Positions 18,774 through 28,048 of a stretch of 64,000 bases of DNA are shown piece after piece (position 1 is the first letter of the stretch; every line of letters begins with the position of its first letter). The stretch comes from Gammaproteobacteria bacterium (GTDB lineage: Bacteria; Pseudomonadota; Gammaproteobacteria; SZUA-229). The notes under the pieces are model-generated. The model saw nothing but the letters and a program-made list of their open reading frames with translations. It was not told the origin of the DNA and did no database searches. The translations under genes were made by a program, and so were the position numbers. Location: assembly GCA_029882355.1 (NCBI GenBank), contig JAOUKV010000011.1:1-64000 (forward strand), written 5' to 3'.

Positions 18774-20075
18774 CTAAGACGCCATCACCGCTTCGACTTC
18801 TTCGGTGGTCCTTGGCAGACCTTTGGTCAACAGATCACAGCCGTCTTTGGTCACCAGCACATCATCCTCGATACGCACACCGATATCCCACCAGCGCTTC
18901 GCGCCACGGCTACCGTGGGGAATATACAGGCCTGGTTCGATAGTCAAAGCCATGCCGGGTTCCAGCAAACGCCATTCATCATCAACCTTATAATCACCTA
19001 CATCGTGCACATCCATGCCTATCCAGTGTCCAGTGCGATGCATATAATATTTTGAATAATCACCGTTTTTGATCAACTCAGCAGGTTTACCCTTGAGCAA
19101 ACCTAACTCAACCATGCCTTTGGTCAGCACTTTCACCGCCGCGTTGTGCGGATCATTCCAGTGATTACCGGGTTTCACCTGTTTGATGGCCGCATCCTGG
19201 GACGCCAACACCAGATCATAAATTTCTTTTTGCGCTTCGCTGTATTTTCCGTTCACCGGAAAAGTACGGGTAATATCTGCCGCATAACCGCCGTATTCAG
19301 CGCCAGCATCGATCAACACCATATCACCGTCATTTAGCACTCGATTGTTCTCTGTGTAATGCAAAATGCAACTATTAGCGCCGCCACCAACAATCGAGGG
19401 ATAGGCCCAGCCTGCACCATTGCGGTTGAACTGGTAAAGCAGCTCGGCTTCAAGCTGGTATTCATATTTACCCGGCTGACAGGCTTTCATGGCATTAATA
19501 TGTCCCTGCACAGAGATCTTCGCTGCCGTACGCATTAACTTTATTTCATCACGACTCTTGTACAGGCGCATATCGTGTAACAAATAATCCAGTGAAACAA
19601 ACTCATTAGGCGCCTGTACGCCACCACGTGAACCACGACGAAGACTGTTCACACAGTTCATCACCTGCTTATCAAATTCAAGGTTCAGACCGATGGTGTA
19701 ATACACGCTATCGCAATGCTCCATCAAACCCGGCAGAATTTCTTCCAGATCATCAATCGGGAAGGCATCATCTGCAGCAAAGTGTTCGACGGCACCTTCT
19801 GGTCCATAACGGTAACCATTCCAGATTTCCTTGACCTTGTCGCGTTCACGGCAAAATAAAATATACTGCGCATGCTTCCGACCCGGCACCAGTACCACCA
19901 CCGCCTCAGGTTCGACAAAACCACTCAGATAATAGAAGTCGCTGTCCTGCCTGAAGCCGTGCTCAACATCACGATTACGAATTAATAGCGGTGCCGCAGG
20001 CAAAATGGCGATGGCATTTTCTCCCATCATTTTCATTAATTGCTTGCGACGTTGAGCGTAAATTTTGTTATTCAT
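18774..20075 (-). CDS. pepP: Xaa-Pro aminopeptidase P
   Basis: A 433-residue metallopeptidase that removes the N-terminal residue before proline. The N-terminal domain starts YAQRRKQLMKMMGENAIAIL and the C-terminal pita-bread domain carries the dimanganese ligands: DAGAEYGGYAADITRTF, HRTGHWIGMDVHD, and a C-terminal IEPGLYIP plus IEDDVLVT. The preferred start is ATG at 20075, one codon after a TTG. It lies 20 nt downstream of ygfB and 7 nt upstream of ubiH, matching the enteric gene order. Cytoplasmic. Confidence 0.93.
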   Translation of the reverse strand: MNNKIYAQRRKQLMKMMGENAIAILPAAPLLIRNRDVEHGFRQDSDFYYLSGFVEPEAVVVLVPGRKHAQYILFCRERDKVKEIWNGYRYGPEGAVEHFAADDAFPIDDLEEILPGLMEHCDSVYYTIGLNLEFDKQVMNCVNSLRRGSRGGVQAPNEFVSLDYLLHDMRLYKSRDEIKLMRTAAKISVQGHINAMKACQPGKYEYQLEAELLYQFNRNGAGWAYPSIVGGGANSCILHYTENNRVLNDGDMVLIDAGAEYGGYAADITRTFPVNGKYSEAQKEIYDLVLASQDAAIKQVKPGNHWNDPHNAAVKVLTKGMVELGLLKGKPAELIKNGDYSKYYMHRTGHWIGMDVHDVGDYKVDDEWRLLEPGMALTIEPGLYIPHGSRGAKRWWDIGVRIEDDVLVTKDGCDLLTKGLPRTTEEVEAVMAS

Positions 20076-20098
20076 CAATCTTGCATCACGGTAGGGAT

Positions 20099-20680
20099 TT
20101 AGTGCAGCGTGGGAGAAGGAATCAGGTTCTGCAATTCCTCATTGATTAGCAGCACACCGGTACGAACATATTCCACCACTTCAACAAAGGCAATTTCATC
20201 TTCCTCGGTGATATCACCGACTTCGATAACGTCATCATCACCGATATTGTGTCCAGCACGAGAAATCTCGACAAAATCCATCAATATCTCCTGAACATCA
20301 CCCGGCAACTTAGTATCATCATTGATACCACCAGCAGCCAGACCATAAACAAAACCCTGGCACCAGTTTGCCAAAGCTTCGGTACGACCCATCAGGTCTT
20401 CATCGTCATCGGGCAACAGCATATAGAAACTGCCAGAAATATCATTAACCTTCTCGATGGTCAGCTGGTGCAACTCGGCTAGTTGGTGCACTGTATCGTG
20501 CAGCAGGACATTGCCTTCTTCCTGCTCACCCAGCACATGGCCTATCCATTCGGATAGATCAATAGCGCCTTGCGCGCACAGCATGCCACATAAAACCCCG
20601 TGTGATTCGGCGGCGCCCATCAAAGCATTAACTTTAAATAATGCCTCATCCAGTACTTCAATATCAGGTTGTGTACTCAT
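20099..20680 (-). CDS. ygfB: UPF0149 (YgfB/YecA) family protein
   Basis: A 193-residue acidic, helical protein of the UPF0149 family. Recognisable blocks are AESHGVLCGMLCAQG near 27-41 and ALANWCQGFVYGLAAGG near 122-138. The C-terminus is very rich in Asp, Glu and Ile (DDDVIEVGDITEEDEIAF). YgfB affects stress and amidase gene expression in Pseudomonas, but the biochemical role is not settled. It is first in the ygfB-pepP-ubiH-ubiI operon, divergent from the zapB-like/zapA unit. Confidence 0.88.
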   Translation of the reverse strand: MSTQPDIEVLDEALFKVNALMGAAESHGVLCGMLCAQGAIDLSEWIGHVLGEQEEGNVLLHDTVHQLAELHQLTIEKVNDISGSFYMLLPDDDEDLMGRTEALANWCQGFVYGLAAGGINDDTKLPGDVQEILMDFVEISRAGHNIGDDDVIEVGDITEEDEIAFVEVVEYVRTGVLLINEELQNLIPSPTLH

Positions 20681-20751
20681 AATTCTCTAAATCTGTAATT
20701 TTGACTCATTCTACCACGGGCAAAGATTCTTATATTTTTCTCGTCATATAT

Positions 20752-20780
20752 TTGACCATAGCCAAATCACATCCTACTAT
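20752..20780 (+). promoter_or_regulatory. Sigma-70 promoter for the ZapB-like/zapA/6S unit
   Basis: A -35 TTGACC and a -10 TACTAT separated by 17 nt. The expected transcription start near 20787 leaves a short leader before the ATG at 20803 and argues against a start at 20788. Confidence 0.7.
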
Positions 20781-20802
20781 TAGTCGCATGGAGAATACAA
20801 AA

Positions 20803-21000
20803 ATGAAAATAAATCACCTCGAAGAGCAGACCAACGAATTACTCGGGCTATGCCAGCGCCTCAGCGAGGAGAATGCCGACTTGCGCAAGCAGCTTCACAA
20901 CATGGCTGGTGAACGCTCGGGCTTAATCGAACTAAAAGAACGAGCTCGCACTCAGGTTGAAGGCATGATAACCCGCCTACGCTCCATGGAAAATGCCTAA
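20803..21000 (+). CDS. ZapB-like coiled-coil protein (TIGR02449 family)
   Basis: A 65-residue, almost entirely coiled-coil protein starting MKINHLEEQTNELLGLC and continuing LSEENADLRKQL. It belongs to the TIGR02449 group found directly before zapA in many gammaproteobacteria and resembles the cell-division factor ZapB. GGAG lies 9 nt before the ATG at 20803, and a sigma-70 promoter 23 nt upstream fits this start. zapA follows after 18 nt, so a joint role at the division ring is likely (inference from context). Confidence 0.82.
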   Translation: MKINHLEEQTNELLGLCQRLSEENADLRKQLHNMAGERSGLIELKERARTQVEGMITRLRSMENA

Positions 21001-21018
21001 CTAACCAGAGGTTCTGCT

Positions 21019-21321
21019 GTGAAAGATCAAGAATCACTGTCTATTAAGATTCTAGAAAAAGAATACCGTGTTGCCTGCCCGGCTGATGAAAAAGAAAATC
21101 TGCTCGCCTCGGCCAACATGCTCAATGAAAAACTAAACGAAATCAAAAATAAAGGCTCCGTTATCGGCACTGAGCGCATCGCTGTTATGGCCGCGCTCAA
21201 TATGAGCCACGAACTCTTAAACGGCAGAGCACTAGTTGAAGAACACGCAGAATTAAATGATCGCATCGACAGCCTGTCAGAAAAAATTGACAACAGCATG
21301 CGAAACATTAAACTGATTTAG
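21019..21321 (+). CDS. zapA: Cell division protein ZapA
   Basis: A 100-residue protein with the ZapA fold: an N-terminal strand region (SIKILEKEYRVACPADEKENLLASA) followed by a long coiled coil (IAVMAALNMSHELL and onward). ZapA bundles FtsZ filaments at midcell. It starts with GTG, with AGAGG 7 nt upstream. It lies between the ZapB-like gene and 6S RNA, the widely conserved zapA-ssrS-ygfA order. Confidence 0.92.
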   Translation: MKDQESLSIKILEKEYRVACPADEKENLLASANMLNEKLNEIKNKGSVIGTERIAVMAALNMSHELLNGRALVEEHAELNDRIDSLSEKIDNSMRNIKLI

Positions 21322-21353
21322 GAGAGTTTCGCTCAGGCGGGGCTCCCGAATTT

Positions 21354-21545
21354 GGATGTCTCTGGGGTATACGTAAGCAACCTGTTTTATCCCTTGAGCC
21401 TTAAATACTATCTTTGGGGACATAGCTGTTTGTAAAGTGTGCATTACCGCTCTGCGGGAAGCCTGACGTGCAATCGCTGTTCCCACCTGAACCTGCCGGT
21501 TCAAGGTCGATGGTGTTAGCTACGGTACTTCCGGAGACTTCTTCT
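21354..21545 (+). ncRNA. ssrS: 6S RNA
   Basis: An RNA of about 190 nt between zapA and the 5-FTHF cyclo-ligase gene, the conserved site of ssrS. The ends pair (GATGTCTC near 21355 with GAGACTTC near 21536-21543), and the 3' half holds the hallmark hairpin CCTGAACC-tgcc-GGTTCAAGG seen in E. coli 6S. The central bubble would mimic an open promoter and bind sigma-70 RNA polymerase. Ends are estimated from pairing. I see no strong promoter directly upstream, so processing from the zapA transcript is possible. Confidence 0.85.
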
Positions 21546-21557
21546 AAACTTTTCCTC

Positions 21558-22145
21558 ATGCCAGCACAAATAAAACCCAACCTGCTACGTCAGCAAAAGC
21601 GTAAGCAACGACGTCAGCTCAGCGCCTCACAACAGGCCAAACATGCTCAGCAACTCGCCGAACAGCTTCTCAGTCACCCGGCATTTATCGACAGTCAATG
21701 CATTGCCGCTTATCTAAGCAACGATGGTGAAATCGACCCTGTATACATTATTAAACAGGCCTGGAAGCTGGGGAAACAGGTTTATCTGCCGGTCTTATCT
21801 GCGCACGAAAATAGTCTATTATTTGCCCCTTTTGAGAAAAACAGTTCAATGTGCCGCAATCAATTTGGCATTGACGAACCCGACTGCCTGCCCGAGCACT
21901 GGCTCAAAGCTGAACACATGGATTTAATATTATTACCACTGGTCGCCTTTGATGAACAGGGCAACCGGATGGGCATGGGAGGGGGGTTTTATGACCGGAG
22001 TCTGGCCAATATTAGGCAACAGAAAAAATCCACGCAACTCATTGGACTGGCGCACGAAATACAGAAAGTCACCCAACTAGAGGTGCAGAGATGGGATATT
22101 CCCTTGCACGCCATTGCCACCGAAAATGATTTCTACAAGACCTAA
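21558..22145 (+). CDS. ygfA: 5-formyltetrahydrofolate cyclo-ligase
   Basis: A 195-residue enzyme converting 5-formyl-THF to 5,10-methenyl-THF with ATP. It has the N-terminal RQQKRKQRRQLSASQQ helix, SNDGEIDP in the middle, and the phosphate-binding signature RMGMGGGFYDRSLA near 141-154. The ATG at 21558 is chosen because the longer reading frame runs back through 6S RNA. It helps clear 5-formyl-THF, which inhibits folate enzymes including those of glycine metabolism, consistent with gcv genes nearby. It ends directly against the convergent ilvA stop. Confidence 0.92.
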   Translation: MPAQIKPNLLRQQKRKQRRQLSASQQAKHAQQLAEQLLSHPAFIDSQCIAAYLSNDGEIDPVYIIKQAWKLGKQVYLPVLSAHENSLLFAPFEKNSSMCRNQFGIDEPDCLPEHWLKAEHMDLILLPLVAFDEQGNRMGMGGGFYDRSLANIRQQKKSTQLIGLAHEIQKVTQLEVQRWDIPLHAIATENDFYKT

Positions 22146-23666
22146 TCAGTCACTCGATAAAAACAGCTTATAAGCCGGATTATCGCTTTCATCCCAATAT
22201 GGGTAGCCCAACTCATCAAGGTAACAATTCAGCGATTTACGCTCGCTCTTGGGCGCCTGTAAACCCACCAGCACACGACCAAAAGCTGCACCGTGGTTGC
22301 GATAATGGAACAGACTAATATTCCAGCGTTTACCAATGCTAGTCAGGAAATCCAGTAGCGCACCAGGGCGCTCAGGAAATTCAAAACGATAGATAATCTC
22401 ATCTTCTACATTCTGATTATGACCACCGACCAGATGTCGTACGTGAATCTTGGCCATTTCATTATCGGTCAAATCAACCACAGGGTATTTTTTGTCTATC
22501 AGTTTGGCGATTAATTCATCTTTCTCGGCAAAACCTTCGCTCAGCTGGATACCCGCAAACACATGTGCTTCATTATCATGTGCATAGCGATAATTAAATT
22601 CAGTAATGCCACGACGCCCCAGCAGATTACAAAAAGTTCGGAAACTACCAGGGCGCTCGGCAATTGTCACACCCAATAAAGCCTCGCGCTGCTCACCCAG
22701 TTCTGCACGCTCAGCGACATGGCGTAGGCGATCAAAATTCATATTGGCACCACTGTTAATCGCCACCAGTGTTTGACCCGTTATCTTTTCACGCTCGACA
22801 TACTTCTTCATACCAGCCACGGCCAACGCACCCGCAGGTTCCATGATGGAGCGGGTATCATCAAAAATATCCTTAATCGCGGCGCAGATCTCATCGGTGC
22901 TGACACAAATGATTTCATCCACACACTGCCTGGCAATGCGGTAAGTCTCCTTACCCGCCTGGCGCACAGCAACCCCATCGGCAAAAATGCCAACGCGATC
23001 GAGTTTCACGCGTTTTTTTTGCTTGAAGGCTTCCGCCATGCAGGGAGCGTCATCCGGCTCGACACCGATAATTTTCACCTCGGGGCGCAGATGTTTAATA
23101 TACGCCGCCACACCGGCGATCAGACCACCACCACCGACCGGTACAAACACCGTATCAATAGTGCCGCCGTGCTGACGTAGAATTTCCATACCGATGGTGC
23201 CCTGTCCGGCGATCACATCAGGATCATCATAAGGATGAATAAAATCCAGTTTCTGCTTTTCTGCCAGCGAGATCGCGTGCTGATAGGCCTCATCGTAGGC
23301 ATCACCGATCAGTACGATTTTAGCTCCGTAGGATTTAACTGCATTGACCTTGATTGCCGGTGTGGTTTTAGGCATAACGATGGTGGCTTTAATACCCAGA
23401 CGTTGCGCAGATAAAGCAACACCCTGGGCGTGATTTCCCGCTGAAGACGCAATCACACCTTTAATTTTTTTCTGCTGTGAAAGCTGATAAATACAATTAT
23501 AGGCACCTCGCAACTTGAACGAGAATACGGGCTGCATATCTTCGCGCTTCATCAAGACTTTATTATTCAGACGTGCACTCAACAGTCGCGAAAGCTCCAG
23601 TGGAGTTTCATCAGCAACATCATAAACCCGTGCTGCCAATATTTTTTCTATGTATTTTTTAGTCAT
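22146..23666 (-). CDS. ilvA: Threonine ammonia-lyase, biosynthetic
   Basis: A 506-residue PLP enzyme making 2-oxobutanoate for isoleucine. The PLP lysine is in FSFKLRGAYN (Lys51 from the chosen start), followed by the phosphate-binding VGGGGLIAG and a C-terminal pair of ACT-like regulatory domains (about 320-500) that would bind isoleucine and valine. The length matches the two-ACT biosynthetic form rather than the short catabolic one. The start MTKKYIEKIL fits family N-termini; an ATG four codons earlier is possible. It occupies the place serA takes in E. coli, next to rpiA. Confidence 0.93.
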   Translation of the reverse strand: MTKKYIEKILAARVYDVADETPLELSRLLSARLNNKVLMKREDMQPVFSFKLRGAYNCIYQLSQQKKIKGVIASSAGNHAQGVALSAQRLGIKATIVMPKTTPAIKVNAVKSYGAKIVLIGDAYDEAYQHAISLAEKQKLDFIHPYDDPDVIAGQGTIGMEILRQHGGTIDTVFVPVGGGGLIAGVAAYIKHLRPEVKIIGVEPDDAPCMAEAFKQKKRVKLDRVGIFADGVAVRQAGKETYRIARQCVDEIICVSTDEICAAIKDIFDDTRSIMEPAGALAVAGMKKYVEREKITGQTLVAINSGANMNFDRLRHVAERAELGEQREALLGVTIAERPGSFRTFCNLLGRRGITEFNYRYAHDNEAHVFAGIQLSEGFAEKDELIAKLIDKKYPVVDLTDNEMAKIHVRHLVGGHNQNVEDEIIYRFEFPERPGALLDFLTSIGKRWNISLFHYRNHGAAFGRVLVGLQAPKSERKSLNCYLDELGYPYWDESDNPAYKLFLSSD

Positions 23667-23823
23667 GAATTGGATCATTTAGCCATTATTTTTTGTGACT
23701 ATAGCAGAGCAATGATTGATACGGCCACTGTTTAACCACAAAGACAGAAAATACGTTCATGACTTCCAGCCCACAGGCGAGTAAAATTCCCTTTTTGACA
23801 GAAGAATTTTAGAGGATGAATCC

Positions 23824-24486
23824 ATGACCCAGGATGAAATGAAAAGAAAAGCAGCTGAAGCTGCTATGGAATATGTTGTTACCGACGCAATTGTAGGTGT
23901 GGGTACAGGCTCGACCGTTAACCACTTTATCGATTGCCTGGCTGAGATCAAAAACAAAATCAAAGGCGCGGTTTCCAGCTCGGAAGCATCCACCAAACTC
24001 CTGCAGGAACGCGGCATCGAGGTTTTTGACCTCAATAACGTCAGCAACATTCCTGTTTATATCGACGGTGCCGATGAGTCTGACCACTATCTCAACCTGA
24101 TCAAAGGCGGCGGCGGTGCATTAACCCGTGAAAAAATTATTGCTGGTGCCAGCGACAAATTCGTCTGTATCGCCGATGAAAGCAAACTGGTCGATGTTAT
24201 GGGTAAATTCCCGCTACCGGTTGAAGTCATTCCAATGGCGCGCAGCTTTATCGCCCGTGAACTGGTCAAACTTGGCGGCCAGCCTGTCTGGCGTGAAAAT
24301 TTCATTACCGACAACGGCAATATCATTCTTGATGTGCATAACCTGGAAATTATGGATGCCGTTAAACTGGAAAATGACATCAACAAGCTGGCTGGTGTGG
24401 TCACCGTCGGTATTTTTGCCAACCGCCCTGCGGATGTGTTGATTCTGGGCACACCAGAAGGTGCGAAGACAGTTCTTTCTAAATAA
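23824..24486 (+). CDS. rpiA: Ribose-5-phosphate isomerase A
   Basis: A 220-residue isomerase linking ribose-5-phosphate and ribulose-5-phosphate. Motifs: GVGTGSTV (25-32), DGADE (about 81-85) and KGGGGAL (about 94-100), the phosphate and catalytic loops of RpiA. AGAGGATGAATCC precedes the ATG. It is needed in the pentose phosphate pathway and in the regeneration arm of the Calvin cycle, which this organism appears to run. It is followed by two intrinsic terminators and is divergent from ilvA. Confidence 0.96.
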   Translation: MTQDEMKRKAAEAAMEYVVTDAIVGVGTGSTVNHFIDCLAEIKNKIKGAVSSSEASTKLLQERGIEVFDLNNVSNIPVYIDGADESDHYLNLIKGGGGALTREKIIAGASDKFVCIADESKLVDVMGKFPLPVEVIPMARSFIARELVKLGGQPVWRENFITDNGNIILDVHNLEIMDAVKLENDINKLAGVVTVGIFANRPADVLILGTPEGAKTVLSK

Positions 24487-24508
24487 GACAGACTAAGATA
24501 AAAGATAT

Positions 24509-24548
24509 ATAGCCCTATCCGCAAACGCGGTCAGGGCTATTTTTTTCT
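24509..24548 (+). terminator. Intrinsic terminator after rpiA
   Basis: A stem ATAGCCCT/AGGGCTAT with an inner CCGC-AAAC-GCGG stem, followed by a run of seven T. Confidence 0.88.
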
Positions 24549-24566
24549 CGCGTAAATCGCAGACAC

Positions 24567-24596
24567 AAAAAAACGGGGCCGAAGCCCCGTTTTTTT
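24567..24596. terminator. Bidirectional intrinsic terminator
   Basis: An A-run, the stem ACGGGGC-CGAA-GCCCCGT, and a T-run. It backs up rpiA termination and ends the convergent porin transcript. Confidence 0.9.
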
Positions 24597-24618
24597 CGTA
24601 CTAATACTTTAAAAGCTA

Positions 24619-25665
24619 TTAGAACTTAACGCGCAGACCTGCAGTCAGAACGCTGTAATCGTCTGATGTTGCTGCTGCATCATCACGAGCACCGTAACCA
24701 ACATAAAGGTCAGTGGCTTTGCTCATTTTGTGATCATACGCCAATGCATAAGATGTACTACCTGAATCGGCTGTAGTTACACCAGCAACGGCAATATCAC
24801 TTTTTGAGCCGAACGTGAAATAAACCTTATTGTTGTCATCAATGGAATAATTAGCACTGAACATCATGTAATCACTACCCATCAAATCTTCAGTTTGCTC
24901 AAGCTGGAGACCCAGTTTTACAGGACCAACTGTGTATGTACCACCAATCTTGGTTGCAGCGTCACCTGAGGTTGTATCAAGACCAGTAACTGTAGTTACA
25001 CCAGCAACAGTAACAGAAGATGTGTCTTCTGCAGACATATCAATCATATCAACGTAAACGCTGAATGCTTTAGCTTCGTAACGGAAACCAACACCAATAG
25101 TCTCTTCAATGTCTACCTTAGGACCTGTATCACCTGAAGTGTCATCACCAGCAAAAGTAGTATTAACTACTAACTGCATGCCACCCATTTTTGGTGAGGC
25201 ATATTGCACTAAATCACTAGAACGACCCGATGTACGAGTACCTGAACCACCGTGCAGTTTTGACTGCATAGCCAGAGCACCACGACCTTCAAGTGAAGTG
25301 CGGAACATAGGATCTACTGAGCTACCCTTTTGTTTGTAGTTAGTTGCCATAGCACCCAATTTAACGGTACCCATGCCAGTTTTCAGACCAACGTACTGAT
25401 CACGACCAGACACGGTAGCAGCCTGATCAGCATTAAACTGGAACTCAGCTTTGTAGAAAGCTTTCACACCATCACCAACATCTTCAGAACCTTTCACACC
25501 AATCGCTGATGTTTGGCTCTTCATTTGCATAGAATCAGTAGTACTGCCTGTATCGGCACTATCAATACTCAGATTCATAAGGCCGTAAACGGTAGCTTCC
25601 GCGAATGCAGCACCTGATGCTGCCATGCCCGCTGCAATAGCGAGTGAGATTATTGTTTTTTTCAT
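24619..25665 (-). CDS. Gram-negative porin (Porin_4 type)
   Basis: A 348-residue outer-membrane porin. The signal peptide is MKKTIISLAIAAGMAASG with cleavage after AFA, then ATVYGLMNLSIDS. Blocks such as SAIGVKGSEDVGDGVKAFYK, RDQYVGLKTGMGTVKLGA and the terminal TAGLRVKF (C-terminal Phe for BAM recognition) are typical of 16-strand general porins. AGGAG lies 9 nt before the ATG at 25665. A perfect 8-bp inverted repeat lies about 90 nt upstream. It is the first of three porin genes in this window. Confidence 0.9.
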   Translation of the reverse strand: MKKTIISLAIAAGMAASGAAFAEATVYGLMNLSIDSADTGSTTDSMQMKSQTSAIGVKGSEDVGDGVKAFYKAEFQFNADQAATVSGRDQYVGLKTGMGTVKLGAMATNYKQKGSSVDPMFRTSLEGRGALAMQSKLHGGSGTRTSGRSSDLVQYASPKMGGMQLVVNTTFAGDDTSGDTGPKVDIEETIGVGFRYEAKAFSVYVDMIDMSAEDTSSVTVAGVTTVTGLDTTSGDAATKIGGTYTVGPVKLGLQLEQTEDLMGSDYMMFSANYSIDDNNKVYFTFGSKSDIAVAGVTTADSGSTSYALAYDHKMSKATDLYVGYGARDDAAATSDDYSVLTAGLRVKF

Positions 25666-26177
25666 TATGCAAGACTCCTGCATGTTATTAAAATTTATGA
25701 TCATAGCTATGATTACAATTATTATTTTTAGGCATGGCTCCCACTATGCCCCCCCAATAAAGCGGTTCGCTTTATCTAAAAAGCAGCAGAACCCACGCCA
25801 GTTCAGACATATAAACCTAAATATACAAGGTCTAATATCTCTAAAACTAAGCTGAGTATATGCAGATAAGCCGAAAATGCAAGTCCATTTCAGAAAATGC
25901 GAGCCTTATACTCAATCAAACCTCACCGCATGCTGATGCACTTATATACAAAAATAATCTTTTTTTAAAACATTTAACCCACATAATTTTTATATCCCTT
26001 TTTATATACAATCATTTCTCAACAATAGAGACAACATCTTAGCTCTTCTAATAAATAACCATATATTTAATACCCACTCAACTGATATACAAAACTACAA
26101 ATATAAAATACACTTTGTATCTCAAAAAAATACGACCCCATCAATTGATTATATTTTTAATAATTAAAGGCATTGCT
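25666..26177. other. AT-rich intergenic region between a porin and an unknown exported protein
   Basis: About 510 nt with no credible gene; open frames here lack ribosome-binding sites and have biased composition. It should contain the two divergent promoters. The only clear structure is the inverted repeat at 25757-25775. Base composition is clearly more AT-rich than the housekeeping regions. Confidence 0.6.
25757..25775. repeat. Perfect 8-bp inverted repeat in the porin leader
   Basis: ATAAAGCG-GTT-CGCTTTAT, followed on the minus strand by TTGGGGGGG. It lies about 90 nt before the porin start. It could be a leader hairpin or an operator; it lacks a proper T-run for a terminator. Confidence 0.45.
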
Positions 26178-26828
26178 GTGACATTTAAAAGTTTCAAATT
26201 ATTTCTCATATTAGTTCTACCGCTAACCATGTATGCAAATACTAGTTATGCAGAGTGTGCCCGTAATGATATTGATCATTACCTGAACAAGGGTTTCACT
26301 CCAGAACAAATCACCAGTATCTGTGCAACGACTCCTTTGAAAACATCTAAACCCGAAATACCACACGATGAAGATGAACCTGAAAAAACACACCATACCA
26401 ATCAGGATACAAATCAAACGACCGCACATGAAAAAAATGAACAATTTCTCAAAGAAGCCATAAAGGGCCGAAATGTCACACTAACTAAAGACTCATTGGA
26501 ATACACACTCAAAGTCTGCATTGAATATGGTGACGAAGACCTGTACGGCTTTGCACCTAAAGCCTGCCCCATTATTAGATACACCATTGCACGTAAAGGC
26601 CTTGAAATAACTAAATCACAAAAAAAATACATCTTCTTCGGCGCTTACGAAATAAAAATTAAAAGCACAATAAAACGCGAAATAATAAGTGGCCTGGAGA
26701 ATAATAAATCCAACGAGATAATACTCATCAATGAAAAACTTGAGACTGGTGATCACACCTTCATACCTGTCAGGGATGATATTTCTATAGTCGAGGTTGA
26801 ACAGGTTTTACTGCAACTATCTCATTGA
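26178..26828 (+). CDS. Exported protein of unknown function
   Basis: A 216-residue protein with a signal peptide (MTFKSFKLFLILVLPLTMYA, cleavage after SYA). The first mature block is ECARNDIDHYLNKGF followed by TPEQITSICA: two Cys bracketing a short helix with a KGFTPEQI motif reminiscent of small SHOCT-like segments. A charged linker rich in Glu, His, Thr and Gln (about residues 60-90) leads to a second domain of about 120 residues with mixed strands and helices. GTG at 26178 is chosen because AAGG lies 7 nt upstream and the signal peptide then has normal length. I recognise no family. The codons are AT-rich, unlike the neighbours. Confidence 0.6.
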   Translation: MTFKSFKLFLILVLPLTMYANTSYAECARNDIDHYLNKGFTPEQITSICATTPLKTSKPEIPHDEDEPEKTHHTNQDTNQTTAHEKNEQFLKEAIKGRNVTLTKDSLEYTLKVCIEYGDEDLYGFAPKACPIIRYTIARKGLEITKSQKKYIFFGAYEIKIKSTIKREIISGLENNKSNEIILINEKLETGDHTFIPVRDDISIVEVEQVLLQLSH

Positions 26829-26884
26829 ACACCTTTTCGCTTTAGCACTGTTACTTTCGTCTTATAGCCAACAATAAATTCAAA

Positions 26885-26918
26885 GCAAAAAAAACCTCTC
26901 CCAAAACAGGGAGAGGTT
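26885..26918 (-). terminator. Intrinsic terminator after the second porin
   Basis: A 10-bp perfect stem AACCTCTCCC/GGGAGAGGTT with a 6-nt loop and, on the minus strand, a run of T. Confidence 0.88.
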
Positions 26919-26977
26919 TAAGCTTCGATCATAAAAACAGTCCTTGCTGCTCGGGATTCACCCGAACTAATGTCCTG

Positions 26978-28048
26978 CTAGAACTTGTGAATAGCACCTA
27001 GTGAAAATACAGAAGGATCAGCGCCTGAATCTGCTGTAGTTATATTATCAAGACTTGCAGTGCTATATGATGCATAAACCTGAGTCTTAGGAGCAACGGT
27101 CTGGAAAGCACCAAGTGTAAAGCCGGTACCTTCATCAGCACCATTATTATCATCACCCACAGTACCGATAGTCATAGCAATCTGAGTTTCTTTGGAAACG
27201 TTATATTTACCAACCAGGAACATATAACTCTTATCATCAGCACCGGCATTGGAGCTTACTGTTTCAAAAGAAGCATCTACACTCCAGCTATCAGCCTTGT
27301 AGCCACCATGAATACGCATCGCATCATTATCAACACCTAGCTTAGCAACTGTAGGTGATGCATCACTTGCAATAAACTGCACACCCGCAGTAATACCATC
27401 TTTAGAATATGCAACACCAGCAGCTGTACCGTGATTATCCTGATCACCATCATCGACATACAGGCCAACATTCACAGTCACACCAGCCATCGCATTTGAT
27501 GTGTACTGCAAAGCATTATCGGTAAAACCATTGTTCGCAGCGGATAAACCGTAAGTAGCTAAGGACTTGGAAAGCTGACCGTTAGCACCTACATGTGTGA
27601 GATTGTAGAAGGGGTCCATTTTAAAGCCAACCATCTTGTACGATGTTGACATGCGGCCGTAAGCAACGGTACCAAAACCACCTTTCAGGCCACCAAAATA
27701 GAAGCGTTGTGCGAAAGCGCGACCGCCATCAGTGGTATTAGTAACATCAACTGTGTCGCCAGCTGAATCTGTGTATGTAGTTGTAGTAGAAGATGCACCA
27801 TCACCATCCGCATTTGCACCCGTCTGCAGGTGAATAAATGCTTTTATTCCGTCACCTTCACTCTCTGCCTTTAGACCAAATAAAGACACATTGTCTTGAC
27901 CAGAAAGAGCTGCACCAGCACCCTTATCGGCATCCATTGAATTCAGTGAATAACGAAACTGTCCATAAATATTTGCATCTGCCATCGCAGCAACAGGCGC
28001 ACCGCAAGCAACAGCAACTGCAGCTGCCAGTAAAATTTTATTGTTCAT
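26978..28048 (-). CDS. Gram-negative porin (Porin_4 type)
   Basis: A 356-residue porin with signal peptide MNNKILLAAAVAVACG cleaved near AMA-DA, then NIYGQFRYSLNSMD. Conserved blocks include VSLFGLKAESEGDGIKAFIHLQTG, QRFYFGGLKGGFGTVAYGRM and a C-terminal LGAIHKF ending in Phe. It differs in sequence from the porin at 24.6 kb, so it is not a recent duplicate. AGAGATAAAATT precedes the ATG. It is probably a trimeric channel for small anionic or uncharged solutes; selectivity cannot be read from sequence. Confidence 0.9.
   Translation of the reverse strand: MNNKILLAAAVAVACGAPVAAMADANIYGQFRYSLNSMDADKGAGAALSGQDNVSLFGLKAESEGDGIKAFIHLQTGANADGDGASSTTTTYTDSAGDTVDVTNTTDGGRAFAQRFYFGGLKGGFGTVAYGRMSTSYKMVGFKMDPFYNLTHVGANGQLSKSLATYGLSAANNGFTDNALQYTSNAMAGVTVNVGLYVDDGDQDNHGTAAGVAYSKDGITAGVQFIASDASPTVAKLGVDNDAMRIHGGYKADSWSVDASFETVSSNAGADDKSYMFLVGKYNVSKETQIAMTIGTVGDDNNGADEGTGFTLGAFQTVAPKTQVYASYSTASLDNITTADSGADPSVFSLGAIHKF

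Noticed and set aside
21468-21557. N-terminal extension of the 5-FTHF cyclo-ligase
   Set aside because: It runs through the conserved 3' half of 6S RNA; family alignment starts at MPAQIKPNLLRQQ.
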